NCBI GenBank assembly: GCA_903632075.3
Contig: CAHIKZ030000580.1
Span: 1,820,001-1,884,000, forward strand
DNA from: Acanthosepion pharaonis
Lineage: Eukaryota > Mollusca > Cephalopoda > Sepiida > Sepiidae
Reading direction: 5' to 3'
Length of the DNA: 64,000 nucleotides
Positions 63,312 through 64,000 of the stretch are shown here, piece after piece. The notes under the pieces were generated by a model. The model worked only from the letters and a program-made list of their open reading frames with translations. It was not told the origin of the DNA and made no database searches. Position 1 is the stretch's first letter. Each line of letters opens with the position of its first letter. Position numbers and translations under genes: made by a program.

Positions 63312-64000
63312 CTAAAAATATAAATAAATATACATATTTAGTAATTTAGTTTCTTATTATACAATTCTTTGAAATAATTCAATAATTTTATGATTTTCAC
63401 AAGTAAGAGGAAAAACTAAAAATGTTTTAGAAAATCTAAAGTGGCAAACTATGTTCAGAACAATCAAAGTAACCCCCACCAAAAAAAAAAAAAAAAAAAA
63501 AGCTGTAATTTTTCGTTTGAAAAGTTATTGAGGCAAACTTTCTTTCCTTTGTTCCAATTGCAGCCAACCCCATACAATAAGATGAATAGAATCATTACAA
63601 CTTTAAGTTAACTCCATGACTATTTTTTGCATTTTCTTTCATCAATAAAGATCACTTTTTTTCCAGTATAATGAACCATCAACACTTATTTTCAATTTTT
63701 TTTCATTTTTATTCTTGTTCACCCAATACAAGGCCCAAAAGTCACTCAAAGTAGAGGGATACTGAATAAGATGCATAATATAAATGCAAGAAGAAGAAAA
63801 AACAGGAAGTGAACATCACAAAGATATGGTGGATAGATAATAATTGACCATAGACTTAAAGAGGTTAAGATTGTAGTGTTCAGTGAAGCATCCACATGAG
63901 AGTGTTCTCCAAAGTAACTGTTCTTGGTAAGAATCTTTCAGAGTGGATCAATCTTCTTACCATAGGAATGAGGGTGATTCAACCCTGTGGATGGAGCAAA
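63312..64000. other. ARAP intron upstream of the first exon in view
   Basis: No exon recognised. Contains a poly(A) run at 63480-63500. The upstream PH-domain exons should lie beyond the window. Confidence 0.45.

Noticed and set aside
1..64000. CRISPR arrays, bacterial operons, phage genes or a new defence system
   Set aside because: The window is a single intron-rich eukaryotic gene with transposon-filled introns; no spaced direct repeats or compact gene clusters are present.

Overview
This window is eukaryotic and intron-rich. It is AT-rich, full of (TA)n, (TG)n and poly(A) tracts, and shows no bacterial gene organisation. One gene, read on the minus strand, spans nearly the whole window: an ARAP-type protein (ArfGAP with RhoGAP domain, ankyrin repeats and PH domains). 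The large introns and the mix of Ty3-type LTR elements, jockey/L2-like LINEs, a Penelope-like element, mariner and hAT remnants and tRNA-derived SINEs suggest an invertebrate, most likely a mollusc and perhaps a cephalopod. That assignment is inference.

I could place 32 consecutive coding exons (64 to 28 nt at the small end, 183 nt the largest). They run from the first ArfGAP exon at 63248-63311 down to a PH-domain exon at 1867-1957. Nearly all have consensus splice sites. Every junction keeps the reading frame, giving 2541 nt (847 codons) of continuous coding sequence. Domain order is ArfGAP (63.3-59.6 kb), an ankyrin-like stretch (58.4-49.8 kb), a third PH domain (47.7-46.0 kb), a fourth PH domain (44.1-24.8 kb), RhoGAP (24.0-16.3 kb), RA (15.0-13.6 kb) and a fifth PH domain (7.4-1.9 kb). 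The amino-terminal SAM and first two PH domains must lie beyond position 64000, and the stop codon was not found in 1-1866.

The introns are a record of transposon activity. In minus-strand gene order the main insertions are: a LINE reverse-transcriptase remnant (60.0-61.0 kb), a LINE carboxy-terminal zinc-finger fragment (57.65-58.0 kb), two divergent LINE tails (54.8-55.75 kb), a Penelope-like fragment (53.8-54.2 kb), a pair of tRNA-related SINEs (51.84-52.33 kb), foldback/MITE-like elements (47.1 and 45.5-45.8 kb), a hAT transposase remnant (42.1-43.6 kb), a complete but decayed Ty3-type LTR retrotransposon with a CTTTA target duplication (36832-41555), an internally deleted mariner (35.6-36.4 kb) beside a LINE fragment (35.0-35.6 kb), a CpG-rich block ending ten bases from a splice donor (18.7-20.03 kb), a decayed gag-protease-RT-RNase H element (10.3-12.7 kb), and a Ty3-type remnant between two LTR-like repeats (4.3-5.5 kb).

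None of the transposon open reading frames is intact. I see no CRISPR array, operon, bacterial promoter or clear new multi-gene system. The most unusual items are structural: an exact 19-bp hairpin inside the hAT remnant, long foldback elements, microexon pairs in the ankyrin region, and the CpG-rich block against a RhoGAP exon.
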